Positions 17,137 through 28,464 of a stretch of 64,000 bases of DNA are shown one piece after another. The DNA comes from Bacillus sp. FJAT-29937 (GTDB lineage: Bacteria > Bacillota > Bacilli > Bacillales > Cytobacillaceae). The translations under genes were made by a program, and so were the position numbers. Each line of letters opens with the position of its first letter. Within the stretch, counting starts at the first letter, position 1. The stretch covers positions 391,175 to 455,174 of the forward strand of contig NZ_LMAS01000003.1 of the NCBI RefSeq assembly GCF_001509555.1, given 5' to 3'. Below the pieces are notes generated by a model that was given only the letters and a program-made list of their open reading frames with translations, had not been told where the DNA came from and did not search any database.

Positions 17137-18351
17137 ATGAAACCTATTAAAACGAACGGCATTGCTGTGTTCATTCAAGGGACAAGCTTACTGAAAATAT
17201 TCGGCGGTTTTTTGTTGTTCTCATTTATGATTTTTTCGCTGAGCGGTGTTTTGACTGTGTTAAAACCCGAATATAGAATCAGTTCATCATCAGTAAATAC
17301 AGCTACTAATAAAATAACGGGAGAAATGCTCTATCATTTCCTAGGTTGGGAAAACCATCATTTTATGCAAAGCTTGGACGGGCAGACGGGCTCCTTTGGG
17401 ACCTCAACACTAGCGAATACGTTATTTAAACTTTCGACAAATATAAATTTAGATGATCCAAGAAGTTTATTGGGAAGGGAATTACCGTATTTCTCGATAT
17501 ATGACAAGGAGATTTTAGTCGCAGGTGAAGGCACGAATTATACGAATATGCCTTTTGAATCAGCACCACCCATTGAGATTCTAAGGGCTGAACAGCAAGC
17601 CACACTTCAAAATATTGAGGACTTAGATAAGCCAAGCGGTGAAAAAACAGTAGCGCCATCGATCAATACTACAGGGGATAGAAAAGTTGTTTATATATAC
17701 TTTTCTCATAATACGGAATCGTTCCTCCCGTATTTAAAAGGTGTGACTGATCCAAATTTAGCTCATCACTCTCAGTTAAATGTTACGAAAATTGGCGATA
17801 AGCTGAAGGAGGAGCTGGAGAGTAAAGGGATTGGGACAACTGTTGAAAAGACGGATATACAAGCAAAACTGAATGAAAAAGGATGGCATTATTCCAGGTC
17901 TTATCAGGAATCAAGAAATGTAGTCCAAGCTGCGACAAGCAACGACCGAAATTTAACGTATTTAATAGATATCCATCGTGATTCCCACAGAAAAAATGAT
18001 ACAACAAAAGAGATTAATGGAAAATCGTATGCAAAGCTAGCCTTTGTTATAGGGACAGAGCATCCGAATTATGAAAAGAATGCGCGCTTAGCCAGTGAAT
18101 TGCATAAAAAACTAGAGGGAAAATACAAAGGTTTAAGCAGAGGTGTTCTGCCGCAGCAAGGTCCGGGTAATAATGGAATTTATAATCAGGATCTCTCAGA
18201 GAATGCCATTTTGATTGAATTTGGCGGTGTTGATAACACATTTGAAGAATTAAATCGGTCGGCAGAGGCACTAGCAGAAGTATTTAGCGAATTTTATTGG
18301 CAAGCAGAAAGTGTTAGTAATCCTGTACAAGAGCAAACTGAAAAGAAATAG
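17137..18351 (+). CDS. spoIIP: Stage II sporulation protein P (peptidoglycan hydrolase)
   Basis: This 404-residue protein has an N-terminal membrane anchor (about 23-45) and a C-terminal SpoIIP amidase/endopeptidase domain. The zinc-site region is visible as IYFSHNTESF, IDIHRDS and a later GGVDNT. With SpoIID and SpoIIM it thins septal peptidoglycan to drive engulfment of the forespore. AGAGAGGTGG precedes the ATG. It follows gpr by 68 bases, as in B. subtilis. Confidence 0.96.
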   Translation: MKPIKTNGIAVFIQGTSLLKIFGGFLLFSFMIFSLSGVLTVLKPEYRISSSSVNTATNKITGEMLYHFLGWENHHFMQSLDGQTGSFGTSTLANTLFKLSTNINLDDPRSLLGRELPYFSIYDKEILVAGEGTNYTNMPFESAPPIEILRAEQQATLQNIEDLDKPSGEKTVAPSINTTGDRKVVYIYFSHNTESFLPYLKGVTDPNLAHHSQLNVTKIGDKLKEELESKGIGTTVEKTDIQAKLNEKGWHYSRSYQESRNVVQAATSNDRNLTYLIDIHRDSHRKNDTTKEINGKSYAKLAFVIGTEHPNYEKNARLASELHKKLEGKYKGLSRGVLPQQGPGNNGIYNQDLSENAILIEFGGVDNTFEELNRSAEALAEVFSEFYWQAESVSNPVQEQTEKK

Positions 18352-18370
18352 TATAAATAGGTGATCAGTT

Positions 18371-18715
18371 ATGAAATGGTTTATGGTGAAGACCTTTTTC
18401 CTTACAATACTTATGTTTCTTGTTGTATTATTTGGCATGCAGCAGGCTAGTGAAGGAATTACAAAGATGAAAGGCTATAATGATGCAAATTTCAAAGGGG
18501 CATTTACTGTACATGAGAATGACAGTGGAGGTTTTCAAGCATCGATTTTAGGTAATGATGTTTCCAGTCATGATTTGGAGCAGAAAAAAGTGAAGCTGGA
18601 GGAAATGAAAGCTTATAACTTTTTTTCAACAATGGGAAAGAGGCTATCTGAAGGCATTTCCACTATGACTGAAACCGTTGTGCATTTCATAACTGATTTC
18701 ATAAGAGAAAAATAA
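18371..18715 (+). CDS. yqxA: YqxA family membrane-anchored protein
   Basis: This 114-residue protein has one N-terminal membrane segment (about 7-25) and an extracytoplasmic tail. The family sits after spoIIP in Bacillus genomes; DUF3679 is the name I associate with it. No enzymatic motif is visible. The 19-base gap after spoIIP suggests co-expression in the mother cell, which is inference. Confidence 0.85.
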   Translation: MKWFMVKTFFLTILMFLVVLFGMQQASEGITKMKGYNDANFKGAFTVHENDSGGFQASILGNDVSSHDLEQKKVKLEEMKAYNFFSTMGKRLSEGISTMTETVVHFITDFIREK

Positions 18716-18717
18716 TG

Positions 18718-18742
18718 CGGCTGCAGAGATGCGGCCGTTTTT
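18718..18742 (+). terminator. spoIIP-yqxA terminator
   Basis: CGGCTGCA pairs with TGCGGCCG (one G-U pair) around a GAGA loop, followed by TTTTT. Confidence 0.8.
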
Positions 18743-18884
18743 GTGTTTTTACTAGAAAGTGAAACTTATTTTTTGTTTCATCGTATATTAATCAGCCACT
18801 GGCATTGAATCTTCATAAACGGACTGCTATAATCTAAAAATAGTGCATATTTTGTGCGTTAAAAGGAAAATATTTTTTATTAGA

Positions 18885-18928
18885 TGTTTTACACTGGCGC
18901 AATGTGCGCATGCGCTTTTCTATGTAGG
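18885..18928. repeat. Short palindromic repeat remnant supplying the lepA leader
   Basis: This GC-rich stretch (GGCGCAATGTGCGCATGCGC) ends in GCGCTTTTCTATGTAGG. The end closely matches the stretch before ccpN (CGCTTTTCTATTTAGG, 48311-48326). The last bases merge with the lepA Shine-Dalgarno. The similarity is seen directly; the repeat-family interpretation is from memory of Bacillaceae intergenic repeats. Confidence 0.5.
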
Positions 18929-18937
18929 AGTGAAATA

Positions 18938-20773
18938 ATGAACAGAGAAGATAGACTTAATAGACAATCAAAGATTAGGAATTTTTCTATTATCGCTCAT
19001 ATCGATCATGGAAAATCCACTTTAGCTGACCGTATTCTAGAAAAGACAAAAGCTTTAACATCAAGAGAAATGAAGGATCAGCTGCTTGATTCTATGGATT
19101 TAGAAAGAGAACGCGGAATTACGATAAAACTAAATTCAGTTCAAATTAACTATAATGCGAAGGATGGCGAAACATACACCTTCCACTTAATCGATACACC
19201 TGGACATGTCGACTTCACTTATGAAGTTTCCCGCAGTTTAGCGGCATGTGAGGGTGCTATTCTTGTTGTTGATGCTGCACAGGGAATTGAGGCACAAACC
19301 CTTGCAAACGTATATTTAGCACTTGATAATGATTTAGAAATTATCCCGGTTATTAACAAAATTGATCTTCCGAGTGCAGATCCAGAGCGTGTGAGAAATG
19401 AAATTGAAGAAGTAATTGGGCTAGATGCTTCTGAGGCTGTTCTTGCATCTGCTAAAGCGGGTATTGGCATAGAGGATATTTTGGAACAAATCGTTGAAAA
19501 GGTTCCCGCACCTACAGGTGATCCAGACGCTCCGCTAAAAGCTCTTATTTTCGATTCCTTATTTGATGCCTACCGTGGAGTGGTTGCCTATATACGAGTA
19601 GTCGAAGGAACGGTAAAAGCTGGAGACAAAATAAAAATGATGGCAACTGGCAAGGAATTCGATGTCGTTGAAGTGGGTGTTTTTTCACCTAAAGCACATC
19701 CGCAAGATGAGTTAACAGTTGGAGATGTAGGATATTTAACAGCCTCCATCAAAAATGTAGGCGATACTCGTGTGGGGGATACCATTACAAATGCAAAAAA
19801 TGGCGCAACCGAGCCTCTTCCTGGATACCGTAAATTGAATCCGATGGTCTTTTGCGGATTATATCCAATTGATAGTGCCAAATTTAATGATCTTCGTGAA
19901 GCTCTTGAGAAACTTGAGCTAAATGACTCTGCTTTACAATTCGAGCCCGAAACGTCTCAGGCACTTGGGTTCGGCTTCCGCTGCGGATTTTTAGGACTTC
20001 TTCATATGGAGATTATCCAAGAGCGTATCGAGCGTGAATTCAAAATCGATTTAATTACAACAGCACCAAGTGTAATATATGATGTTATTATGACAGATGG
20101 CTCCAATATTAAAATTGATAATCCATCAAAAATGCCTGATCCGCAAAAAATTGAGCGTGTTGAGGAGCCGTATGTAAAAGCAACGATGATGGCTCCGAAT
20201 GATTATGTTGGGGCTATTATGGAGCTTTGCCAAGAAAAACGCGGAATCTTTATTAATATGCAGTATATGGATGAGACTCGCGTCAATATTACGTATGAAA
20301 TTCCATTATCGGAAATTGTTTATGATTTCTTCGATCAGCTTAAATCAAATACAAAAGGATATGCTTCCTTTGACTATGAGCTAATTGGGTACAAGCCATC
20401 AAAGCTTGTTAAAATGGATATCCTTTTAAACGGAGAAAAAGTGGATGCATTAAGCTTCATTGTCCATAAAGATTTCTCTTATGACCGTGGAAAAATCATT
20501 GTAGAAAAACTGAAGGAGCTTATTCCAAGACAGCAATTCGAGGTTCCAGTCCAAGCGGCAATTGGCCAGAAGATTATTGCTCGTTCAACCATTAAATCAA
20601 TGGGGAAAAATGTATTAGCGAAGTGTTACGGTGGGGATATTTCCCGTAAGCGAAAGCTATTGGAAAAGCAAAAAGAAGGAAAGAAACGCATGAAGCAAGT
20701 AGGATCAGTAGAAGTTCCTCAAGAAGCTTTCATGGCTGTTTTGAAAATGGACGACACCAACAAGAAGAAGTAA
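18938..20773 (+). CDS. lepA: Elongation factor 4 (LepA)
   Basis: This 611-residue translational GTPase has G1 AHIDHGKST, switch [10 protein letters not shown] and G4 NKIDLP, then EF-G-like domains and the LepA-specific C-terminal domain ending in a lysine-rich tail. It promotes ribosome back-translocation or assembly under stress. An upstream in-frame ATG at 18884 lies in a repeat remnant; the ATG at 18938, after TAGGAGTGA, gives the usual N-terminus and is used. Confidence 0.98.
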   Translation: MNREDRLNRQSKIRNFSIIAHIDHGKSTLADRILEKTKALTSREMKDQLLDSMDLERERGITIKLNSVQINYNAKDGETYTFHLIDTPGHVDFTYEVSRSLAACEGAILVVDAAQGIEAQTLANVYLALDNDLEIIPVINKIDLPSADPERVRNEIEEVIGLDASEAVLASAKAGIGIEDILEQIVEKVPAPTGDPDAPLKALIFDSLFDAYRGVVAYIRVVEGTVKAGDKIKMMATGKEFDVVEVGVFSPKAHPQDELTVGDVGYLTASIKNVGDTRVGDTITNAKNGATEPLPGYRKLNPMVFCGLYPIDSAKFNDLREALEKLELNDSALQFEPETSQALGFGFRCGFLGLLHMEIIQERIEREFKIDLITTAPSVIYDVIMTDGSNIKIDNPSKMPDPQKIERVEEPYVKATMMAPNDYVGAIMELCQEKRGIFINMQYMDETRVNITYEIPLSEIVYDFFDQLKSNTKGYASFDYELIGYKPSKLVKMDILLNGEKVDALSFIVHKDFSYDRGKIIVEKLKELIPRQQFEVPVQAAIGQKIIARSTIKSMGKNVLAKCYGGDISRKRKLLEKQKEGKKRMKQVGSVEVPQEAFMAVLKMDDTNKKK

Positions 20774-20789
20774 AATAGATGGATTCTAT

Positions 20790-20836
20790 AAAAGGAGGTT
20801 GGAAATGCTGTCAAAATAAAAGCAGCTCCGGCCTCT
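20790..20836 (+). terminator. lepA terminator
   Basis: AAAAGGAGGTTGG pairs with CCGGCCTCTTTT with one bulge and G-U pairs. An inner GCTG/CAGC stem lies within, and TTTTTTA follows. Confidence 0.65.
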
Positions 20837-20849
20837 TTTTTATTGAAAT

Positions 20850-21091
20850 GGCTCTGTTAAAAATGATGTTGATTTTAGACCACTGTTGATTGCAGTGGAA
20901 GGCACGAAGACTCCTCGAAAATACTAACGTATTTTCTTCGTGCGATGTTACGCTGCCGAAGCATTCCATGTCCTGCGGGAGAAGCGAATCAGGCGAGACC
21001 CCGCAGACACGAAGTGTCGAGGAGGCTCGGCGGTCGCCCGCGGAAAGCGAAGTGCCTGGAACGGAAATCAACAAACAATTTTAACAAGGTC
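20850..21091. repeat. GC-rich interspersed repeat between lepA and hemW
   Basis: About 235 bp are bounded by inverted ends: TGTTAAAAATGATGTTGATTT at the left and, on the other strand, TGTTAAAATTGTTTGTTGATTT at the right. The interior is much richer in G and C than its surroundings (GGCACGAAGACTCC, GACCCCGCAGACACGAAGTGTCGAGGAGGCTCGGCGG, CCCGCGGAAAGCGAAGTGCCTGGAACGGAAATCAAC read in segments). It resembles a repeat family I recall as common in Bacillaceae intergenic DNA. It encodes no credible protein. It fills most of the 348-bp gap. Confidence 0.75.
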
Positions 21092-21121
21092 AATGAAATA
21101 AATAATAAGGGAGTGTTAATA

Positions 21122-22255
21122 ATGATAAAAGCAGCCTATATTCATATCCCTTTCTGTGAGCATATTTGCCACTATTGTGATTTTAATAAAGTGTTTCTGC
21201 AAGGGCAGCCTGTTGATGAGTATCTTAATTCATTAAATAAAGAAATGGAATTAACATTCATTGAATCCCCTGCTGACCGATTAAATTCCATTTTTGTCGG
21301 AGGAGGAACGCCAACTGCATTAAATGAACAGCAGCTTGACAAGCTTTGCCGCATCATTAAAGACCGTCTGCCATATAACGAACAAACGGAGTTTACGTTT
21401 GAGGCAAACCCGGGAGACCTCTCAGAAGAAAAACTTCGTATTATTTACGAAGCAGGAATTAATAGAATCAGCTTCGGGGTACAATCCTTTAATGACGAGC
21501 TGCTTAAGAAAATTGGCAGGGTGCATCGAGCAAAGGATGTATTTCAATCTGTTGAAGCTGCAAAAAAAATCGGCTTCGAAAATATTAGCATTGATTTAAT
21601 CTATAGCTTGCCTGGACAAACAGTAGCAGATTTCAGAGATACGCTAGAGACTTCTTTCACGTTAGATATTGTCCACTATTCTGGTTACTCCCTAATCATC
21701 GAACCGAAAACTGTATTCTATAACTTAATGAGAAAAGGAAAGCTCCAATCTCCAGGGGAAGATGCAGAAACAGAAATGTTCAAAATATTAATGGAAGAGA
21801 TGGATAAACATGGTTTCAAACAATATGAAATCAGTAACTTCTCAAAACCAGGATTCGAGAGCAAGCATAATTTAACTTATTGGAATAATGAAGAGTATTA
21901 CGGCTTTGGTGCTGGCGCACATGGATATGTGAATGGAAAACGTATTTCCAATCATGGACCATTAAAAAAGTATATGGACCCATTAAATTCGGGGAGATTG
22001 CCTATACTGGAAGAAAATCAAGTTACACGGACTGAGCAGATTGAAGAAGAAATGTTTTTAGGATTAAGAAAAACAGAAGGTGTAGCTATTTCTCATTTTA
22101 TCGAGAAGTTTGGTGAAAATCCTGTCGAATTATTTAAAGAGGAATTGAAAGAATTAATAAATCGTGAATGGATCACCGTTACTGAAAATCAGATTCAATT
22201 ATCGAAAAAAGGAAGGTACCTTGGAAATGAAGTTTTTCAATTCTTTCTAAGGTAA
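21122..22255 (+). CDS. hemW: Radical SAM heme chaperone HemW
   Basis: This 377-residue protein has the radical-SAM cluster motif CEHICHYC near residues 12-19, followed by DF rather than the extra cysteine of true HemN coproporphyrinogen dehydrogenases. That, with the HNLTYWNNEEYYGFGAGAHGY block, marks HemW, which binds and delivers heme. The frame stays open upstream through the GC-rich repeat, so annotation programs may start it too early. The ATG at 21122, after AAGGGAG, is preferred. Only the repeat separates it from lepA. Confidence 0.95.
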   Translation: MIKAAYIHIPFCEHICHYCDFNKVFLQGQPVDEYLNSLNKEMELTFIESPADRLNSIFVGGGTPTALNEQQLDKLCRIIKDRLPYNEQTEFTFEANPGDLSEEKLRIIYEAGINRISFGVQSFNDELLKKIGRVHRAKDVFQSVEAAKKIGFENISIDLIYSLPGQTVADFRDTLETSFTLDIVHYSGYSLIIEPKTVFYNLMRKGKLQSPGEDAETEMFKILMEEMDKHGFKQYEISNFSKPGFESKHNLTYWNNEEYYGFGAGAHGYVNGKRISNHGPLKKYMDPLNSGRLPILEENQVTRTEQIEEEMFLGLRKTEGVAISHFIEKFGENPVELFKEELKELINREWITVTENQIQLSKKGRYLGNEVFQFFLR

Positions 22256-22275
22256 AAAATCACATCTCGTTTTTA

Positions 22276-22304
22276 TTGACACCAAACCATTGATTTGATA
22301 ATTT
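22276..22304 (+). promoter_or_regulatory. Sigma-A promoter of the hrcA-dnaK operon
   Basis: A perfect TTGACA is followed after 17 bases by TAATTT (22299-22304). The CIRCE operator starts ten bases later, so HrcA would cover the start of the transcript. Confidence 0.85.
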
Positions 22305-22314
22305 ATTAGTAGAA

Positions 22315-22341
22315 TTAGCACTCGCATCTAAAGAGTGCTAA
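22315..22341. promoter_or_regulatory. CIRCE operator
   Basis: TTAGCACTC, nine bases, then GAGTGCTAA: a perfect copy of the CIRCE inverted repeat bound by HrcA. It lies just upstream of hrcA and is also transcribed into the leader. Confidence 0.98.
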
Positions 22342-22355
22342 CAGAGGTGATAATT

Positions 22356-23387
22356 GTGTTGACTGATCGCCAATTATTGATCTTTCAGGTTATTGTTGAT
22401 GATTTTATTCAATCTGCGCAGCCAGTCGGTTCTAGAAGTTTGTCGAAAAAGGACAAAATCTCATTTAGTTCCGCGACTATTCGCAACGAAATGTCTGATT
22501 TAGAAGAGCTGGGGTTTATTGAAAAAACACATACCTCATCCGGAAGAATTCCTTCCGAAAAAGGGTATCGTTATTATGTGGATCATTTACTTTCTCCACA
22601 AAAGCTAAATCAGCAGGATATCCATAAGTTAAAATCTGTATTTGCCGAAAGAATTTTTGAACTTGAAAAGATTGTGCAGAGGTCAGCCAAAATATTATCG
22701 GAACTGACTAACTATACTTCAATTGTGTTAGGCCCAGCTGTTAAAGATAATAAATTAAAGAGAATCCAGATTATTCCTTTAAATAACCAGACAGCTATTG
22801 CGATCATCGTCACTGATTCTGGTCATGTCGAGAATCGCATGTTCCAGCTTCCTGAAACAATGGATTCTGGTAATCTTGAAAAGCTGGTCAATATTTTGAA
22901 CGACCGTTTAGCTGGCGCCCCAATTGAAAGCTTGAATGAAAAGATTTATAAAGAAGTGGCTATTCTTCTAAGGCAGCATATTAGTAATTATGATTATATT
23001 CTGCATTCTATTGCAGAAACACTAAAGATCCCAGCTCACGAGAAGCTATTTTTTGGCGGGAAATCGAATATGCTTAGTCAGCCTGAATTTCATGATATTG
23101 AAAAAATAAAAAGTTTAATGGATATGATTGAACACGAAGATAGCATTTATGAGCTTATTCGAAAAAACAAGTCAGGAATTAATATCAAGATAGGCAAAGA
23201 AAATAATAATACAGCTATGGAAAATTGCAGTTTAATTTCAGCAACCTATTCAATGGGTGCTGAACAGCTTGGGACTATTGCTATATTAGGTCCTACAAGG
23301 ATGGAATATTCCCGTGTCATTAGCCTTTTGGATTATATTAGCACAGACCTTTCGGCTGTGTTGACGAAGCTGTATCAAAGCGAATGA
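22356..23387 (+). CDS. hrcA: Heat-inducible transcription repressor HrcA
   Basis: This 343-residue repressor binds CIRCE and is kept active by GroEL. The N-terminal winged helix is complete ([50 protein letters not shown]), followed by the GAF-like dimerisation region. The frame opens at 22335, but AGAGGTGA at 22343-22350 supports the GTG at 22356, which yields the family start [11 protein letters not shown]. Autoregulation through the CIRCE immediately upstream is expected. Confidence 0.97.
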   Translation: MLTDRQLLIFQVIVDDFIQSAQPVGSRSLSKKDKISFSSATIRNEMSDLEELGFIEKTHTSSGRIPSEKGYRYYVDHLLSPQKLNQQDIHKLKSVFAERIFELEKIVQRSAKILSELTNYTSIVLGPAVKDNKLKRIQIIPLNNQTAIAIIVTDSGHVENRMFQLPETMDSGNLEKLVNILNDRLAGAPIESLNEKIYKEVAILLRQHISNYDYILHSIAETLKIPAHEKLFFGGKSNMLSQPEFHDIEKIKSLMDMIEHEDSIYELIRKNKSGINIKIGKENNNTAMENCSLISATYSMGAEQLGTIAILGPTRMEYSRVISLLDYISTDLSAVLTKLYQSE

Positions 23388-23404
23388 CGTTGGAAATATT
23401 GACT

Positions 23405-23443
23405 AAGGGTGGGCACCTTTAAGGTTCAAAGCTCCCATCCCTT
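23405..23443 (+). other. Stem-loop in the hrcA-grpE spacer
   Basis: AAGGGTGGG (23405-23413) pairs with CCCATCCCTT (23434-23443) with one bulged base, around a loop with an inner CCTT/AAGG palindrome. The dnaK operon mRNA of B. subtilis is known to be processed between hrcA and grpE; this structure is in the matching place. It is not followed by a proper T-tract. Confidence 0.65.
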
Positions 23444-23485
23444 TCCTTGTGTTTATTTATCCGTACTTAAAGGGAGGTGAATAAA

Positions 23486-24100
23486 TTGGCAGATGAAAAA
23501 AACATTTTAGAAGAAGAAACAATCCAAAATTCTGATCAAGCTGAAGAGACTGATATTCCTGAAACGGAAACTGCAGCCCATTCTGATGAAACAGAAGCAG
23601 TTAACGAACTTTCTGAAGAAGCTTCTTTAGAAGAACAACTTGTGAAAGCGCAGGAAACGACGTTAGAGCTAGAGGCCAAACTAGCTGATTTAGAAAACCG
23701 TTACTATCGTCTTCAAGCCGATTTTGATAATTCCAGACGAAGAGCAAGATTAGATCTTGAATCGTCTGAAAAATATAGAGCTCAAAAATTAATTTCCGAT
23801 TTGCTGCCTGCTATCGATAATTTTGAAAGAGCGCTGCAAATGGAATCTGATAATGAACAAGTCAAATCTGTTCTTCAAGGAATGGAAATGGTTTATCGCA
23901 GCATGCTGGAGGCTCTGAAAAATGAAGGAGCAGAACAGATTGAAGCTGTTGGGAAGGAATTTGATCCTCAAATCCATCAAGCAGTTATGCAAGTGGAGGT
24001 GGAGGGCTTCGACTCAAATATTGTCGTTGAGGAATTCCAAAAAGGCTATATTTTAAAGGACAGAGTCATTCGTCCAGCTATGGTAAAAGTAAACTCATAA
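23486..24100 (+). CDS. grpE: Nucleotide exchange factor GrpE
   Basis: This 204-residue DnaK co-chaperone has an acidic disordered N-terminus (about 1-55), a long dimeric coiled coil carrying [17 protein letters not shown], and a C-terminal beta domain with [29 protein letters not shown] at 23477 lies inside the GGGAGGTGA site, so the TTG at 23486, six bases after it, is chosen. It sits between hrcA and dnaK. Confidence 0.96.
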   Translation: MADEKNILEEETIQNSDQAEETDIPETETAAHSDETEAVNELSEEASLEEQLVKAQETTLELEAKLADLENRYYRLQADFDNSRRRARLDLESSEKYRAQKLISDLLPAIDNFERALQMESDNEQVKSVLQGMEMVYRSMLEALKNEGAEQIEAVGKEFDPQIHQAVMQVEVEGFDSNIVVEEFQKGYILKDRVIRPAMVKVNS

Positions 24101-25960
<1,860 letters not shown>

Positions 25961-25983
25961 GTCTCAAAATCCTTAAATGATGA

Positions 25984-26026
25984 AAAAGTCAAAGTCAGGT
26001 TCATTCTTGACTTTGACTTTTATTTT
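25984..26026 (+). terminator. Strong hairpin between dnaK and dnaJ
   Basis: A perfect 14-bp stem (25984-25997 with 26008-26021) is followed by TTTATTTTT-like sequence. As it lies inside the operon it probably attenuates dnaJ expression rather than ending all transcription. Confidence 0.85.
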
Positions 26027-26082
26027 TGAATATACAATGTTAAAATAATCTTTATGTGAAAAGATTCGGGGAGTGGTAATCA

Positions 26083-27204
26083 ATGAGTAAAAGGGATTAC
26101 TATGAAGTCCTTGGAGTCGCTAAAGGGGCCTCCAAGGATGAATTAAAAAAAGCTTATCGAAAGCTATCCAAAAAATATCATCCAGATATTAATAAAGAAC
26201 CAGATGCAGATGAGAAATTTAAAGAAGTAACAGAAGCATATGAAGTGTTAAGTGATGACCAAAAACGCGCTCATTACGACCAATTTGGCCACACTGACCC
26301 TAATCAGGGCTTTGGCGGCGGTGGTTTCGAAGGATTCGGCGGCTTTGAAGATATTTTTAGTACATTCTTCGGCGGGGGCGGATCACGCAGAAGGGATCCA
26401 AACGCGCCACGGCAAGGTGCGGATTTACAGTACACAATGACTTTATCGTTTGAGGACGCAGTTTTTGGCAAGGAAACGGAAATTGAAATTCCTCGTGAAG
26501 AAACTTGTGAAACTTGTAACGGATCAGGTGCAAAGCCAGGAACAAAGCCTGAAACATGTGGACATTGTCATGGTTCTGGACAAATTAATATGGAACAAAA
26601 TACACCGTTTGGCAAAATTGTCAATCGCAGAGCATGCCACCATTGTCATGGTACTGGCAAACAGATTAAGCATAAATGTTCCACTTGCGGCGGGGATGGA
26701 AAAGTAAAAAAACGCAAAAAAATAGCAGTTAAAATTCCAGCAGGTATTGATGACGGGCAACAGCTCAGAGTATCTGGACAAGGAGAGCCTGGGGTAAACG
26801 GAGGCCCTTCTGGAGATTTATACGTTGTTTTCCATGTTCGCTCTCATGAATTCTTTGAGCGTGATGGTGATGATGTCTATTGTGAAATGCCAATCACCTT
26901 TGTTCAGGCTGCACTGGGGGATGAGGTTGAAGTACCGACCCTTTATGGAAAGATAAAATTAAAAGTCCCAGCAGGCACGCAAACGGGTACAAAGTTCCGT
27001 TTAAAGGAAAAAGGAATTCAAAATGTAAGAGGATATGGCAAAGGCGATCAGCATATTATCGTTCGCATCATAACCCCAACGAAGCTGTCAGAAAAACAGA
27101 AACAACTGTTGCATGAATTTGCAGAGATAAGTGGTCAAGTCCCTCAAGGAGAACAAGAGGAAAGCTTTTTTGATAAAGTAAAGCGTGCGTTTAAGGGCGA
27201 TTAA
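26083..27204 (+). CDS. dnaJ: Co-chaperone DnaJ (Hsp40)
   Basis: This 373-residue type I Hsp40 has an N-terminal J domain with the HPD tripeptide (YHPDI), a Gly/Phe-rich linker, four CxxCxGxG zinc repeats ([32 protein letters not shown]) and two C-terminal substrate domains. GGGGAGTGG precedes the ATG. The TAA stop (27202-27204) lies in the left inverted end of a small repeat element, so the insertion met the gene exactly at its stop. Confidence 0.98.
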   Translation: MSKRDYYEVLGVAKGASKDELKKAYRKLSKKYHPDINKEPDADEKFKEVTEAYEVLSDDQKRAHYDQFGHTDPNQGFGGGGFEGFGGFEDIFSTFFGGGGSRRRDPNAPRQGADLQYTMTLSFEDAVFGKETEIEIPREETCETCNGSGAKPGTKPETCGHCHGSGQINMEQNTPFGKIVNRRACHHCHGTGKQIKHKCSTCGGDGKVKKRKKIAVKIPAGIDDGQQLRVSGQGEPGVNGGPSGDLYVVFHVRSHEFFERDGDDVYCEMPITFVQAALGDEVEVPTLYGKIKLKVPAGTQTGTKFRLKEKGIQNVRGYGKGDQHIIVRIITPTKLSEKQKQLLHEFAEISGQVPQGEQEESFFDKVKRAFKGD

Positions 27205-27302
27205 CTTTATTCAGCAGAAATCTCCACTTCTAAAAGTATGGGTAAATTGCAAAAAAGAATACTAGTTCTTTTAGGGTCGAAACTATTGCTGAATAAAGTT
27301 AA
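27201..27302. mobile_element. 102-bp MITE-like element with perfect 16-bp inverted ends
   Basis: TTAACTTTATTCAGCA (27201-27216) and its exact reverse complement (27287-27302) bound 70 bp of non-coding AT-rich DNA. The outermost TTAA could be a target duplication, leaving 12-bp ends. There is no transposase; any mobility would be supplied in trans. The dnaJ stop codon uses the left end. Confidence 0.7.
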
Positions 27303-27395
27303 GCCTCCGGCGGATGCCTCAGATTTTTTAAAGGAAATTATCGGGCTCTGCCCGATAAAAATCTGGGCGCAAATCCGCTTGCGCGGATTTGATTA
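27303..27395. repeat. Palindromic multi-hairpin repeat between dnaJ and prmA
   Basis: Three structures are packed together: CAGATTTTT (27320-27328) pairs with AAAAATCTG (27357-27365); TTATCGGGC-TCT-GCCCGATAA lies inside it; and CAAATCCGC-TTGC-GCGGATTTG (about 27370-27391) follows. This is the style of REP/BIME elements. It separates the dnaJ part of the heat-shock operon from prmA. Confidence 0.65.
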
Positions 27396-27414
27396 GGAAA
27401 TGGAGTTGGAAACA

Positions 27415-28353
27415 TTGAAATGGTCAGAGATCAGTATTCATACGACAAATGAGGCGGTAGAACCAATTTCAAATATTCTGCATGAAGCAGGAGCAAGCGG
27501 AGTTGTCATTGAAGATCCATTAGAGCTTAAAAAGGAAAGAAAAGATCAATTCGGTGAAATCTACCAGCTCAATCCATTAGACTATCCCGAGGAAGGGGTA
27601 ATCGTCAAAGCTTATTTGCCTGTAAATAGTTTTCTTGCAGATACGATAGATAGAATTAAAGAAGAAATTAATAATCTCCTTTTATATAATATCGATATTG
27701 GCAAAAATGAAATTAGCATCAGTGAAGTGAATGAAGAGGAATGGGCAACAGCCTGGAAGAAATATTACCATCCAGTAAAGATTTCTGAAAGATTTACAAT
27801 CGTTCCGAGCTGGGAAGAATACACCCCTGTTTCCAGTGATGAATTACTCATTGAGCTTGACCCAGGGATGGCATTTGGAACGGGTACGCATCCAACAACA
27901 GTTATGTGTATTCAAGCGTTAGAAAGAACTGTTAAAAAGGGAGACAACATTATCGATGTGGGTACTGGTTCAGGTGTATTAAGCATAGCAGCAGCCATGC
28001 TTGGTGCTGAAAAAGTTAAAGCCCTTGATCTCGATGAGGTTGCTGTGAACTCTGCCCGGGAAAATATTGAACTAAATAGAGTTCATGATATCGTCAATGT
28101 TGCACAAAATAATCTCCTTGATGGAATTACCGAAAAGGTAGACGTTGTAGTTGCAAATATTTTAGCTGAGGTGATCCTCAGATTTACTGATGATGTTGCT
28201 GCAATTGTGAAAAAGGATGGCTTCTTTATTGCATCTGGCATTATCCAACAGAAGAAACAAGAAGTGAAGGATGCCATGCTTACAGCGGGATTCCAAATCG
28301 AAGAAACGATTCAAATGGAAGATTGGGTTGCGATAATCGGCAGAAGAAATTAA
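27415..28353 (+). CDS. prmA: Ribosomal protein L11 methyltransferase
   Basis: This 312-residue SAM enzyme methylates ribosomal protein L11. It has a small N-terminal recognition domain ([20 protein letters not shown]), a linker with [14 protein letters not shown], and the catalytic domain with [14 protein letters not shown] and the NILAEV motif. An ATG at 27400 is in frame, but the TTG at 27415 gives the family N-terminus and has GGAG about nine bases upstream. Repeats now separate it from dnaJ, its operon partner in B. subtilis. Confidence 0.94.
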   Translation: MKWSEISIHTTNEAVEPISNILHEAGASGVVIEDPLELKKERKDQFGEIYQLNPLDYPEEGVIVKAYLPVNSFLADTIDRIKEEINNLLLYNIDIGKNEISISEVNEEEWATAWKKYYHPVKISERFTIVPSWEEYTPVSSDELLIELDPGMAFGTGTHPTTVMCIQALERTVKKGDNIIDVGTGSGVLSIAAAMLGAEKVKALDLDEVAVNSARENIELNRVHDIVNVAQNNLLDGITEKVDVVVANILAEVILRFTDDVAAIVKKDGFFIASGIIQQKKQEVKDAMLTAGFQIEETIQMEDWVAIIGRRN

Positions 28354-28464
28354 CACGGACGGTTCATTATCATTAAGAATTTAATTTAGAAAAGGGGGAG
28401 CCTTCCATATGTTCCCTCTTTTTATACGTTAATAATAGAAGAGGCAGAAAAGAGGGTGACCATT

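Noticed and set aside
20890-21121. Reading frames through the GC-rich repeat, including an N-terminal extension of hemW
   Set aside because: They lie in repeat sequence, and hemW has a good Shine-Dalgarno and family start at 21122.
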